From contig JAYWFU010000026.1 of NCBI GenBank assembly GCA_043778625.1, positions 1 through 31,305 of the forward strand: a stretch of 31,305 nt of DNA. The letters run 5' to 3'. This document shows, piece after piece, positions 1 through 7,807 of the stretch (position 1 is the stretch's first letter; every line of letters begins with the position of its first letter). The DNA comes from JACMRI01 sp043778625 (lineage in GTDB: Bacteria; Bacteroidota; Bacteroidia; UBA4408). Both the position numbers and the translations under genes were made by a program. The notes beneath the pieces were generated by a model. It was given only the letters and a program-made list of their open reading frames with translations, was not told where the DNA came from and did no database searches.

Positions 1-2
1 TT

Positions 3-119
3 TTAGGTCGTGCCATAAATGAATTGTTATATAGTCCAAATATACTAAAAAATATTACAAAACAAAATTTGGACTATATATTACTTCAAATTGGTATAAG
101 GCATAAAGCCATTAAATAA
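3..119 (+). CDS. C-terminal end of an unidentified protein (partial)
   Basis: An open frame enters from the left edge and runs 38 codons to a TAA at 117-119. The peptide ends with residues GIRHKAIK and matches no family I recognise. Support for coding is the uninterrupted frame and a strong hairpin terminator that overlaps the stop codon. Against it, the stretch is short, AT-rich, and contains a perfect 14-bp inverted repeat (28-41 / 67-80), so the open frame could be chance. Confidence 0.35.
   Translation, partial: LGRAINELLYSPNILKNITKQNLDYILLQIGIRHKAIK
28..80. repeat. 14-bp perfect inverted repeat
   Basis: TATATAGTCCAAAT at 28-41 is the exact reverse complement of 67-80, with a 25-nt AT-rich spacer. 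It lies inside the putative C-terminal coding end, and no T-tract follows directly. It could be an mRNA hairpin or part of a mobile-element end cut by the window edge. Confidence 0.6.
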
Positions 120-152
120 AAATGAGGGCGATCATAAATAGCCCTCATTTTT
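118..152. terminator. Bidirectional hairpin terminator
   Basis: Perfect 12-bp arms at 118-129 (AAAAATGAGGGC) and 141-152 with an 11-nt loop. The right arm runs into TTATTTTATT and the left arm begins with an A run, so it can work in both directions. It overlaps the stop codon of the upstream partial frame. Confidence 0.75.
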
Positions 153-155
153 ATT

Positions 156-266
156 TTATTTGAACGGCGTCAAGCTATCCCTAATGACTTGCTCTCCAGT
201 AGAGCCCAATCCGTTTTGATTGACAAAATAAAGATAGCTATTGAAAAGATACGAGGCAAAAGCAAC
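156..266 (-). pseudogene. Possible coding remnant, 36 codons, no start codon
   Basis: On the minus strand a frame of 36 codons ends at a TAA (156-158) directly beside the shared terminator. The peptide, with the stretch FVNQNGLGSTGEQVIRD, has an ordinary protein-like composition rather than an AT-driven one. An in-frame TAG (267-269) closes it upstream and there is no ATG, GTG or TTG at its beginning. It may be the decayed 3' end of a gene that once ran leftward toward the terminator. I cannot name a family, and it could be chance. Confidence 0.22.
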
Positions 267-279
267 CTAAAATAAACAC

Positions 280-334
280 CACCACAAATGTCCACTTGGA
301 ACAAATAACATTAAAATAGCACCACAAATGGCCA
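280..334. repeat. Two 15-bp direct repeats spaced 40 bp apart
   Basis: CACCACAAATGTCCA at 280-294 and CACCACAAATGGCCA at 320-334 differ at one base. A related sequence lies at 15640-15654 (CACTACAAATGTCTA). Around the first and third copies the similarity extends left through AAAATAAAC, about 22 of 27 positions. The whole stretch 270-457 lacks a plausible gene. Besides these repeats it holds only AT-rich sequence and the CCACGAATTCCC element at 402. Confidence 0.5.
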
Positions 335-401
335 TTACGTGTTGACATTTATATAATTAATGTTTGTATAAGTAATTAAATATATTCAGTGATTTTGAGT
401 T

Positions 402-413
402 CCACGAATTCCC
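402..413 (-). repeat. CCACGAATTCCC element, inverted partial copy of the repeat at 3855-3900
   Basis: These 12 bases are the exact reverse complement of 3889-3900. The similarity continues for a few bases with mismatches. With the fuller copy at 3855-3900 it flanks the propeller/SpoIIE gene in opposite orientation. It is probably a degenerate member of a dispersed intergenic repeat family. Confidence 0.45.
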
Positions 414-457
414 ATCATTCCTATTAATATGCAACAATAATATAAGTTACTAAATAA

Positions 458-3400
458 CTAGGTTAATTTTACACCAATAATCAATACATCATCTACCTGT
501 TCGTTAGTGTGTTTCCAGTCAATAAAGGCGTTTTCCACCATCATTTTTTGTAATTTGGCAGGGTGTGTGGCTATCTCAACAAAAAGATCTTGCATACGTT
601 TTAGCGAAAATTTCTTTCCCTTATCGCCACCAAATTGGTCGCCGTAGCCATCGCTAAATAAATAAATACAATCGCCTACACTTAGCTGTAACTCGTGCTG
701 GGTGTATTTTTTATCCTCAATGTATTTTGAACCCCCTATCGGAAATTTATCACCATCAATTTTTTTGAGTGCTTGGTTTTCAATGTAAAACAAAGGTCGA
801 TAAGCTCCTGCATAAGTAACCTGTGTGCCACGTATGGCGCATATACACACATCCATACCGTCGGTAGTTTCGGCATCGTACCTGCCGTTTTTTAATGCGT
901 AACGCAATCCTTCGTTTAATTGGTCAAGTATGGTGGCGGGTTCGTACTGGTGGTTTTCGTTAATAATTTGATTTAATAAATTATTACCTATCATACTCAT
1001 AAATGCACCCGGTACACCATGCCCTGTACAATCCACGGCAGCTATTATGGTGCATTGTGGCGTTATGGCGTACCAATAAAAATCGCCACTTACAATATCT
1101 TTAGGTTTGTACAGTATAAACGAATGTGGCAGGGCTTTGAACAAAGCCGTTTTATCAGGCAGTATAGCGTCTTGTATGCGTTTGGCATATTCAATACTTG
1201 CAGTTACATCTCGATTTTTATCAGCTAGTTCTTTGGTGCGGTCTTCTACCGCTATTTCCAATTCTTTGTTTTTTTGTTGCACTTGGTAGGTACTCCACTT
1301 AATATAACCATACACTAACAACACTATGCTCAATAGCGTAGTTATAATAAACCAAGGCGTTTTGTAAAATATTGGCGTAACTATTAATTGCATTGTTGTA
1401 CCCTCGTTATTCCACACTCCATCGCTATTGCAGGCACGTACTTTAAATGTGTAAGTACCGCCCTCTAAGTTGGTATATTCTTTTACACGCTCAGTACTAG
1501 GCTCACTCCAATCGTTATCAAAACCTACCAGCATGTATTGATACTTGTTTTTTTCGGGGAATTTATAGCTAAGTGCCACAAATTCAAAACGGATAACACC
1601 TGCGGCCTGTGTGTGTGTAAATTTCATTACTCGCTTGTATTCAAACGAGGTGTCGGTAGCAAAAGCCTCTTGACTATTGCGTTTAACACTAGTAATGTAT
1701 ACCTGTGGTGCAAACTTATCACGCCCAATATCATTGGGGTAAAAAGCATTAACCCCATTTATACCCCCAAATACCAAGCGACCATCGTGGCACTTAAACT
1801 GTGATTGTATGTTAAACTCACTGTCCTGCAAGCCGTCTTCCATGGTATAGGTACTAAACTCTATATTTTTTTCGCGGGGGTCAAATTTGGCTAACCCCTT
1901 TAAGCTACTTAGCCACACGTAGCCATTATCGTCTTTAAGCACACCATACACCGTTTGGTTAGGTAGCCCATCTTTAGTGGTAAGCGCTCTGCCTGTGTTG
2001 GTAACAATATCATATAACACAATGCCCCCTTCGGTAGCTATTACCAGTGTAGTGGCATCGTACTGTAATATATTATTTACACATTGCGAGTTTAAATATT
2101 TGTTAAGCGCTCGGTATTCTTTAAAGGCATTAAGTTGGGGGTTAAATTTCATCACGCCTACTTTTTCGGTGGCAGCAAGTATGCTCCCATTTTGCAACTC
2201 TAGCACTTGGTACACAGCATCAGTCATACTATTATTGTCCATAGTATGATACTGTGTGATAGCAGTTTCGGTAGCGTTTATTTTAAATATGCCTTTACTG
2301 TAAGTACTTACCCATGTTTGGTTTTTGCTATCTTTAATAGTAGCCAGTACTGAGGTTTGTATGCCTGGTCTATTAGCAATTAATAGCTTATTAGCAGGTG
2401 TTACAGGCTTTGCTACTTGGTGAGTGATATCAAATTTGTTTAATCCAAATACGTTATTACCAATATGTAATACGTTTTCAGCATCGCAATATACTGAGTA
2501 AAACGAGTTTTGATTATTATGCGGTATTATATTATTGTGTACAGGGTATTGGTATTGGCTACTTGTATTGTTAGCTAAGTTGTATTTGTACAATCCTTTA
2601 CTCTCCGTAGCTAACCATAGGTTATGTTGCAAGTCTTGCGTAATACCAAATACAGTAACACCCTTTAGTGCAGATAATGCATTAAACTTACGGTTTTCGG
2701 GCTGATACTTTAATATCCCATTATTAAGTGTGCCCATCCACAACGTACCTTTGTTAGATAATGTACTAGTAATCATTTGGTTAGCCACAATAGCATTACC
2801 ATTATCGTCTAGCAAATTTACCTTTCTTATATCATTACTTTCGGTTGAATTATGATAGTAAATACCATCTTCTTTTGTTGTAAATATAAATAGTTTATTG
2901 GGTAGTAATTGAATAGATGTTGAGGCAGTTATTTTTCTGTTTTGAGTTTTAAAATTTAATGGGGATATACCTATAATAGTGTCTTTTTGTAAAGTATACC
3001 GTAAGACTTCCTCGCTAGTTAATCCTATTAATAATAAAGTATCGTTAGAAAAACTACAATAATTTGAAGGTGCTTTTCTTATTGATTTGATTTTGTTTTC
3101 TCTATACTTCCATTTTTTGTCGTTTTTTGTCATAAAAAAAACACCATCATCATCCACTACAATTATGTAATACTTGGTTACACTTACATTTACAAGGCTT
3201 ATATTTTGTTGTTTTACACTTTTTAATTCTATACCGTAATTTACTAATTTATGCGTAGTTATATCGTACGAGTACACATACTGTTGGGTACACAACCACA
3301 TAACATTAGTTGTTTGATTATAGGCAAAGGAGCGCACACTAGCCGTTTGCAACTCTTGTAGCCCTGTTATGCCCTCGTTGCGTGTAATGCTATTAGTGTA

Positions 3401-3733
3401 GGGGTTGTACCAATTAATACCATTACCTGTTGTGGCTATCCAAATAGTGCCTGTATTATCTTGCGCTAAGGCACGTATGTTTCGCCCCTCGGCTAGGGTA
3501 GTGCTGTCGTTAGGGTTATTGGTAATGTGGGTAAACGTATAGCCATCAAATTTATTTATGCCGTCTTGCGTGCCTATCCACACAAAGCCTTGCTTATCTT
3601 CCATAATACAGTTTACACTGTTTTGCGCCAAGCCATGCTTACCCGAATATTCGCGTACTTTAAAGCTAGTGTTTTGTGCAAAAGTAGTTTGGCACAAAAC
3701 ACTAATAACGAGAATAAGCAACCAATTACGCAT
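458..3733 (-). CDS. Periplasmic two-component-type propeller, Y_Y_Y and SpoIIE phosphatase sensor protein
   Basis: A 1091-aa membrane sensor. Residues 1-19 form a signal peptide ending in TTFAQ. Residues about 20-700 hold repeated propeller blades with motifs such as GFVWIGTQDGINKFDG, then a Y_Y_Y domain (about 710-790). A membrane helix follows at about 792-813, then a charged coiled-coil linker (about 814-860) and a C-terminal SpoIIE/PP2C serine/threonine phosphatase domain (about 868-1091). The metal-binding acidic residues of that fold are all visible: SGDF (Asp884), VDCTGHG (Asp901), DGMD (Asp961), FSDG (Asp1028) and VDD (Asp1081-1082). The inferred role is to sense a ligand or envelope state outside and dephosphorylate a cytoplasmic partner, probably an anti-sigma-factor antagonist or similar. 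No histidine kinase, receiver or obvious substrate gene is adjacent. The start ATG is followed directly by the signal peptide, and the gene is monocistronic as far as visible. Confidence 0.93.
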   Translation of the reverse strand: MRNWLLILVISVLCQTTFAQNTSFKVREYSGKHGLAQNSVNCIMEDKQGFVWIGTQDGINKFDGYTFTHITNNPNDSTTLAEGRNIRALAQDNTGTIWIATTGNGINWYNPYTNSITRNEGITGLQELQTASVRSFAYNQTTNVMWLCTQQYVYSYDITTHKLVNYGIELKSVKQQNISLVNVSVTKYYIIVVDDDGVFFMTKNDKKWKYRENKIKSIRKAPSNYCSFSNDTLLLIGLTSEEVLRYTLQKDTIIGISPLNFKTQNRKITASTSIQLLPNKLFIFTTKEDGIYYHNSTESNDIRKVNLLDDNGNAIVANQMITSTLSNKGTLWMGTLNNGILKYQPENRKFNALSALKGVTVFGITQDLQHNLWLATESKGLYKYNLANNTSSQYQYPVHNNIIPHNNQNSFYSVYCDAENVLHIGNNVFGLNKFDITHQVAKPVTPANKLLIANRPGIQTSVLATIKDSKNQTWVSTYSKGIFKINATETAITQYHTMDNNSMTDAVYQVLELQNGSILAATEKVGVMKFNPQLNAFKEYRALNKYLNSQCVNNILQYDATTLVIATEGGIVLYDIVTNTGRALTTKDGLPNQTVYGVLKDDNGYVWLSSLKGLAKFDPREKNIEFSTYTMEDGLQDSEFNIQSQFKCHDGRLVFGGINGVNAFYPNDIGRDKFAPQVYITSVKRNSQEAFATDTSFEYKRVMKFTHTQAAGVIRFEFVALSYKFPEKNKYQYMLVGFDNDWSEPSTERVKEYTNLEGGTYTFKVRACNSDGVWNNEGTTMQLIVTPIFYKTPWFIITTLLSIVLLVYGYIKWSTYQVQQKNKELEIAVEDRTKELADKNRDVTASIEYAKRIQDAILPDKTALFKALPHSFILYKPKDIVSGDFYWYAITPQCTIIAAVDCTGHGVPGAFMSMIGNNLLNQIINENHQYEPATILDQLNEGLRYALKNGRYDAETTDGMDVCICAIRGTQVTYAGAYRPLFYIENQALKKIDGDKFPIGGSKYIEDKKYTQHELQLSVGDCIYLFSDGYGDQFGGDKGKKFSLKRMQDLFVEIATHPAKLQKMMVENAFIDWKHTNEQVDDVLIIGVKLT

Positions 3734-3805
3734 TTATTTTATAGTTAACTATTTTATATTACTCTTTATTTATTACTAAACTTAATACTCACTATGCTTT
3801 GCGTA

Positions 3806-3824
3806 CACTCCCTAATTAGGAGTG
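3806..3824. repeat. Short palindrome CACTCC..GGAGTG
   Basis: CACTCC (3806-3811) and GGAGTG (3819-3824) flank CTAATTA, and the inner CCTAATTAGG is itself palindromic. It is followed by GAATT, as is the GC-rich repeat 65 bp further on, so the two may be relatives. It lies upstream of the propeller gene. Confidence 0.4.
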
Positions 3825-3854
3825 AATTAATAACATTTTTATTCGCATTTTATA

Positions 3855-3900
3855 ACCCACCCCGCCCTGCGGGCACCCTTTCCAAGAAGGGAATTCGTGG
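3855..3900 (+). repeat. GC-rich REP-like intergenic repeat
   Basis: In otherwise AT-rich intergenic DNA there is a 46-bp GC-rich block. It contains two small hairpins, CCCGC-CCT-GCGGG and CCCTT-TCCAAG-AAGGG, and ends GAATTCGTGG. Intergenic palindromes of this composition are common in Bacteroidota genomes as dispersed repeats, from general knowledge of the phylum. Its last 12 bases recur inverted at 402-413. Confidence 0.55.
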
Positions 3901-3955
3901 CGTAAGTACTAAAAATACAGTATAAAGATATTATATTTTGGCAAATTGTTAGTAT

Positions 3956-3995
3956 AAAAATAGGCGTTTTGAAACTAAGTTTCAAAACGCCTATT
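3956..3995 (-). terminator. Strong terminator after the 301-aa lipoprotein gene
   Basis: Perfect 17-bp arms at 3959-3975 (AATAGGCGTTTTGAAAC) and 3979-3995 with a 3-nt loop. On the minus strand the stem is followed by five U residues from AAAAA at 3956-3960. It starts 19 bp beyond the stop codon of the lipoprotein gene and so separates it from the propeller gene. Confidence 0.85.
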
Positions 3996-4014
3996 TGTTT
4001 ATTACACTTAAAAA

Positions 4015-4920
4015 TTATATTTTCTTTTTCTCCCCTGTTGCTAAATTATACTCGTAAGCAATTTTTCCAGCAGTAAACTTTACAAGCTCGTCGCAGGCTC
4101 CTGTTTTATAATTAAAATCAAAAGTGTTTTCTACACCGTCTTCAGTTAGTGTTTGTATTCCTTTTTCAACATAGGCGCATGCTTTTGTTTTTACTAGTGC
4201 AGTAGCTTCGTCTGTTACTACTGTGTATTTTTTGCCCTTGCGGTTTACTCCATTTACAGTACCCCACAGTGTTACCTGCTCTGTGGCTTTATCAATTATA
4301 GTAGTGCGGTCGCTTTCGTAGGTAACTTTATCGCCATTGGCCCACGTACATATTCCGTTAGTAATAACTACATGTACTTTGTTTTGGTTAGTGGCATCGT
4401 TAGTTACTTTTATGTCAGCTTTATATTTAATACCTTTAGCCTCAAACCCTGTACCTGGGTTTAGCCCATCAATAGTAGCCGTATAGCCTTGGTCAGGTGT
4501 TAGCGTAGCTTTTATTACGCCTGTTTTAAGTACGCCTTTGTCCACCACGTTATCAAACGTCATGGTATATACCATATTGCCCATAACTTCGGGTTGTGTG
4601 CTTTTTAGGGTAATAACACGGTGTATAGTAATAAACTGGCCTGTAAGATCAGCAGGTACTTTGTAAATAGTGTCTAAGTTTAGTTGTGTGGTGCTATTTA
4701 ACCTGCCTGAAGTTACACCGCATTTACCACATCCTTTAACTCCTTCATCTTTAATACCTCGTTCGTTAATTGAGGGTACCATGTCGTTAAAACCGTCTTC
4801 GGCTACTTTATTATCTTGAGCTGACTGAAGGTGCAAATCGGCTACGGGATCTTTACCACACCCCCATACTGTAGCTATTGCTATACCTAACACGGCTACT
4901 ACTTTTAATTGTTGTTTCAT
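4015..4920 (-). CDS. Lipoprotein of unknown function, 301 aa
   Basis: The N-terminus is a type II signal: MKQQLKVV, a hydrophobic run, then TVWGC with the lipidated Cys at residue 21. The next residues, GKDP, put a Lys-Asp pair near +3, loosely like the Bacteroidota surface-export signal. The mature part is rich in Thr, Val and Gly with alternating beta-type patterns. It has a KGCGKCG motif near residue 63 and a C-terminal block with two more Cys (KACAYVEKG, KTGACDELV). I do not recognise a named domain. It stands alone between a terminator and a divergent promoter region, so it is probably transcribed as a single gene. Confidence 0.85.
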   Translation of the reverse strand: MKQQLKVVAVLGIAIATVWGCGKDPVADLHLQSAQDNKVAEDGFNDMVPSINERGIKDEGVKGCGKCGVTSGRLNSTTQLNLDTIYKVPADLTGQFITIHRVITLKSTQPEVMGNMVYTMTFDNVVDKGVLKTGVIKATLTPDQGYTATIDGLNPGTGFEAKGIKYKADIKVTNDATNQNKVHVVITNGICTWANGDKVTYESDRTTIIDKATEQVTLWGTVNGVNRKGKKYTVVTDEATALVKTKACAYVEKGIQTLTEDGVENTFDFNYKTGACDELVKFTAGKIAYEYNLATGEKKKI

Positions 4921-5255
4921 TCTATTATAATTTTTAAAGGTTAATTTAATTTTAATTTAACTAAAGTAATGTAAGTATTTTACATTACCAAGTATTTGTG
5001 GCACAAAAATCTATATTGTTCCAATTAATTTAACACACAATTATTTTACGGAGTTTGTTAAAGCACTTTTCACGTTTTATTATCCAACCACAATTACATC
5101 TGTTAATAATTACTACTGGCACACAGCGTAAAACGATATTTAATTAATAACTCATTAGTTATTGTGAATAAGTGTGTGCTAAATAATTTGTACAACCACT
5201 TTTTTAATACCATTTTTGTAAAAACTCATGCTTACGCAAATTAATTTTACATTTT
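4921..5255. other. Divergent intergenic region, 335 bp, no gene
   Basis: This lies between the lipoprotein gene (minus) and the cystathionine beta-synthase gene (plus). It holds the plus-strand promoter at 5187-5218. An odd palindrome TTTGTG-G-CACAAA (4995-5007) lies about 75-85 bp upstream of the lipoprotein start. On the minus strand GATTTTTG overlaps that palindrome and is a weak -7-like match for the lipoprotein gene, without a convincing TTTG upstream. The TTTGTGGCAC half also occurs in the rpsO promoter region (minus strand, near 18425). I see no open frame of note. Confidence 0.45.
5187..5218 (+). promoter_or_regulatory. Promoter of cystathionine beta-synthase gene (Bacteroidota type)
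   Basis: TTTG at 5187-5190, a 20-bp spacer, then CATTTTTG at 5211-5218, one mismatch from TAnnTTTG. The predicted start site is about 5223, giving a leader of about 30 nt before the ATG at 5256. Confidence 0.5.
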
Positions 5256-6623
5256 ATGGCACGCAAAAAAATTTACAACAATATACTCGAAACCATTGGC
5301 GACACGCCTCTTGTGCGTATTAATAACATTACTAAAGACGTAAAAGCTACAGTACTAGCCAAGATAGAAACCGTAAATCCTGGTAATAGTATTAAGGATC
5401 GTATGGCTGTAAAAATGATTGAAGACGCCGAAAAAGATGGCCGATTACAACCAGGCGGAACTATTATTGAAGGTACAAGTGGTAACACTGGTATGGGCTT
5501 GGCCATTGCAGCTGTTATCAAAGGATACAAATGTATATTTACCAGTACCGACAAACAAAGCAAGGAAAAATTTGATGCCTTGCGTGCTTTTGGTGCCGAT
5601 GTTATTGTGTGCCCTACCAACGTAGAACCCGAAGACCCTCGTTCGTATTATAGCGTATCATCACGTTTGGTAAACGAGGTTAAAAACTCTTGGAAACCCA
5701 ACCAATACGACAACCCAAGCAATGCCGCTGCGCATTACGAAAGCACAGGCCCCGAAATTTGGGACCAAACTGATGGTAAAGTAGATCACCTAATTGTAGG
5801 TGTAGGAACTGGCGGAACTATTAGCGGTACTGCAAAATTTTTAAAGGAAAAAAATCCTAACTTAAAAGTGTGGGGTATTGATACTTATGGGTCGTTGTTT
5901 AAAAAATATAAAGAAACTGGCATACTCGACCAAAATGAGGTGTACCCTTACATTACCGAGGGTATTGGCGAAGATTTTTTACCTCAAAATGTTGATTTTA
6001 GTTTGATTGATCATTTTGAAAAAGTAACGGATAGAGATGCCGCAATTATGACACGACGCATACCGCGCGAAGAGGGCATATTTGCTGGTAACAGTGCGGG
6101 TAGCGCAATGGCGGGGCTTATGCAGCTAAAAGATAATTTTAAAGAGGGGGAAGTTGTAGTAGTAATATTTCATGACCATGGCACACGTTATTTAGGTAAA
6201 ATGTTTAACGAAGAATGGATGCGCGACCGTGGCTTTATTGATACTAAACCTACCGCTCGTAATATTATTGAAACACGCAAAAACTACCAATTACACGCTG
6301 TAAGCGCAAGCACTAAGGTAGATGATATTTTAAAAATGATAACTACTAACGATTATTCGCAAATGCCCGTAACCAAAGACGGAGTAATAGTAGGTGCAAT
6401 AAATGAAAGTTCGCTGTTAATGAAAATTGTGTCTAACCCCGTGCTTAAATTAGCCACCGCTGAGGAGGTGATGGATAAGCCATTTCCGTACGTTGCATTA
6501 GAGGTTACTGCCGAAGCAATATCAAGTATGATAACTAAAGAGGTGGGCGCAGTAATGACTAAAGACGCACTAGGTAACGAGCATATTATTACCAAACACG
6601 ATATTATTAAATCATTGTGTTAA
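5256..6623 (+). CDS. Cystathionine beta-synthase (PLP enzyme with C-terminal CBS pair)
   Basis: This PLP-dependent enzyme should condense serine with homocysteine to cystathionine, the first step of transsulfuration. The fold-type II catalytic part (about 1-320) shows NPGNSIKDRMA with the PLP-binding Lys47, the substrate loop EGTSGNTG (72-79), the phosphate loop GVGTGGTISG and GNSAGSAMAG. EGIGEDFLP is the form found in cystathionine beta-synthases; plain O-acetylserine sulfhydrylases have a different sequence there. Residues about 340-455 are two CBS domains, likely an adenosyl-ligand regulatory module. The eukaryotic haem-binding N-terminal extension is absent. At 455 aa it fits bacterial CBS. 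Cysteine synthase activity cannot be excluded. A 62-bp gap follows before the glycosyltransferase gene. Confidence 0.9.
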   Translation: MARKKIYNNILETIGDTPLVRINNITKDVKATVLAKIETVNPGNSIKDRMAVKMIEDAEKDGRLQPGGTIIEGTSGNTGMGLAIAAVIKGYKCIFTSTDKQSKEKFDALRAFGADVIVCPTNVEPEDPRSYYSVSSRLVNEVKNSWKPNQYDNPSNAAAHYESTGPEIWDQTDGKVDHLIVGVGTGGTISGTAKFLKEKNPNLKVWGIDTYGSLFKKYKETGILDQNEVYPYITEGIGEDFLPQNVDFSLIDHFEKVTDRDAAIMTRRIPREEGIFAGNSAGSAMAGLMQLKDNFKEGEVVVVIFHDHGTRYLGKMFNEEWMRDRGFIDTKPTARNIIETRKNYQLHAVSASTKVDDILKMITTNDYSQMPVTKDGVIVGAINESSLLMKIVSNPVLKLATAEEVMDKPFPYVALEVTAEAISSMITKEVGAVMTKDALGNEHIITKHDIIKSLC

Positions 6624-6685
6624 ACTTTATAAATTGATCAATTAGTTTTTTAAAACGGCTTTTTTCCAATCCTACATTTTAATCA

Positions 6686-7807
6686 ATGAGCATATTATTT
6701 ATCATTACATTTTCGTTATTAGTTACCGCTACTATTGGTTTGTTGTTGTACTATTTATATTATTTTAATAATTTTAATAGTTATACTGATGCTAGCACTA
6801 CAAGCAGCTGTCCTCCAGTTTCCATAGTGGTGTGTGCACGTAATAACGTTGACGAACTTAGGGAGTTTTTACCTCAATTACTTACACTAGATTATGGTAA
6901 TAATTACGAGGTAATAGTAATGAACGATTGCTCATGGGATAGTACCAAAGATGTGCTGGAAGAATTAGAAAAACAATATCCACGACTTAAAGGACATAAT
7001 TTGGTGGAAGAAAATTTGTATCAACATGATAAAAAATTTCCACTAACATTAGGAATTAAAGCTGCTATAAACGAGTTAATTGTATTTATTGATGCGGACT
7101 GCTATCCTAAATCTAGTGCTTGGCTAACTGAAATTGTGAAAGGTTATGCTACGCAAGATATTGATTTAGTAATAGGGTATGGTGCCTACCAAAAAACTAA
7201 GGGACTACTTAACAAACTAATTAGGTTTGATGCAGCAAGTATTGCCTTACTTTATTTTGCAAGCACGCTCAAAGGGCATACCTACATGGGCACGGGGCGT
7301 AACCTATCGTACAAGCGTAGTTTGTTTTTTAAGCACAAGGGATTTGCTACACATAACCACATACAATCGGGCGATGACGACTTGTTTATTAACCGTGTGG
7401 CTACCGCTAATAACGTTGGTATTAGAGTAAATCATGATAGCCACACCTTATCAATACCCAAAACAACTTGGAGTACGTGGCTTACACAAAAACGCAGGCA
7501 CACCTCTACCGCAGGCTATTACAAGATGCGAGATAAATTATACTTAACAGCCTATTATAGTTTGCAATTTTTATTTTATGTGAGTTTTATAGCCACACTA
7601 ATAGCACAACCCCAGTTATGGTATTACGCCCTTGGTGTTGCTGTTGTAAAAACAATTGCTCACGTAGTGGTGTATAACAAAGCTATGGCAAAGCTCGATG
7701 AAAAAGACTTAATGAGCTTAGTGCCTATATACGAAATAATAGTGCTATTGTTTTATGCCTGTGTACACACGGCTAATTTATTTAGCAAAGAGCCTCGATG
7801 GAAATAA
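6686..7807 (+). CDS. Membrane-bound family 2 glycosyltransferase
   Basis: A 373-aa protein. It has an N-terminal membrane helix (about 3-27), a GT2 catalytic domain (about 44-275) and C-terminal membrane helices (about 288-330 and 345-365). Visible GT-A motifs are VSIVVCARNN (45-54), the nucleotide-binding ND (80-81), the metal-binding DADC (136-139), SGDDD (228-232, the catalytic acidic region) and QKRRH (268-272, corresponding to QxxRW). The donor sugar and acceptor are unknown; the layout suits polysaccharide or lipid glycosylation at the inner membrane. Its last codons overlap the start of the sigma factor gene by 10 bp, so the two are translationally coupled. Confidence 0.88.
   Translation: MSILFIITFSLLVTATIGLLLYYLYYFNNFNSYTDASTTSSCPPVSIVVCARNNVDELREFLPQLLTLDYGNNYEVIVMNDCSWDSTKDVLEELEKQYPRLKGHNLVEENLYQHDKKFPLTLGIKAAINELIVFIDADCYPKSSAWLTEIVKGYATQDIDLVIGYGAYQKTKGLLNKLIRFDAASIALLYFASTLKGHTYMGTGRNLSYKRSLFFKHKGFATHNHIQSGDDDLFINRVATANNVGIRVNHDSHTLSIPKTTWSTWLTQKRRHTSTAGYYKMRDKLYLTAYYSLQFLFYVSFIATLIAQPQLWYYALGVAVVKTIAHVVVYNKAMAKLDEKDLMSLVPIYEIIVLLFYACVHTANLFSKEPRWK

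Noticed and set aside
463..480. TTGGTGTAAAATT similarity between the 3' end of the propeller gene (minus strand) and 11706-11720
   Set aside because: In the first place it encodes the conserved C-terminal IIGVKLT residues, so the resemblance is probably chance.
3741..3752. ATAGTTAACTAT palindrome just upstream of the propeller gene
   Set aside because: Short and fully A/T-rich, expected by chance in this composition, with no supporting context.
6632..6643. AATTGATCAATT followed by T-rich sequence between the CBS enzyme and glycosyltransferase genes
   Set aside because: A fully palindromic 12-mer can form only about four base pairs as a hairpin, so I did not call a terminator.
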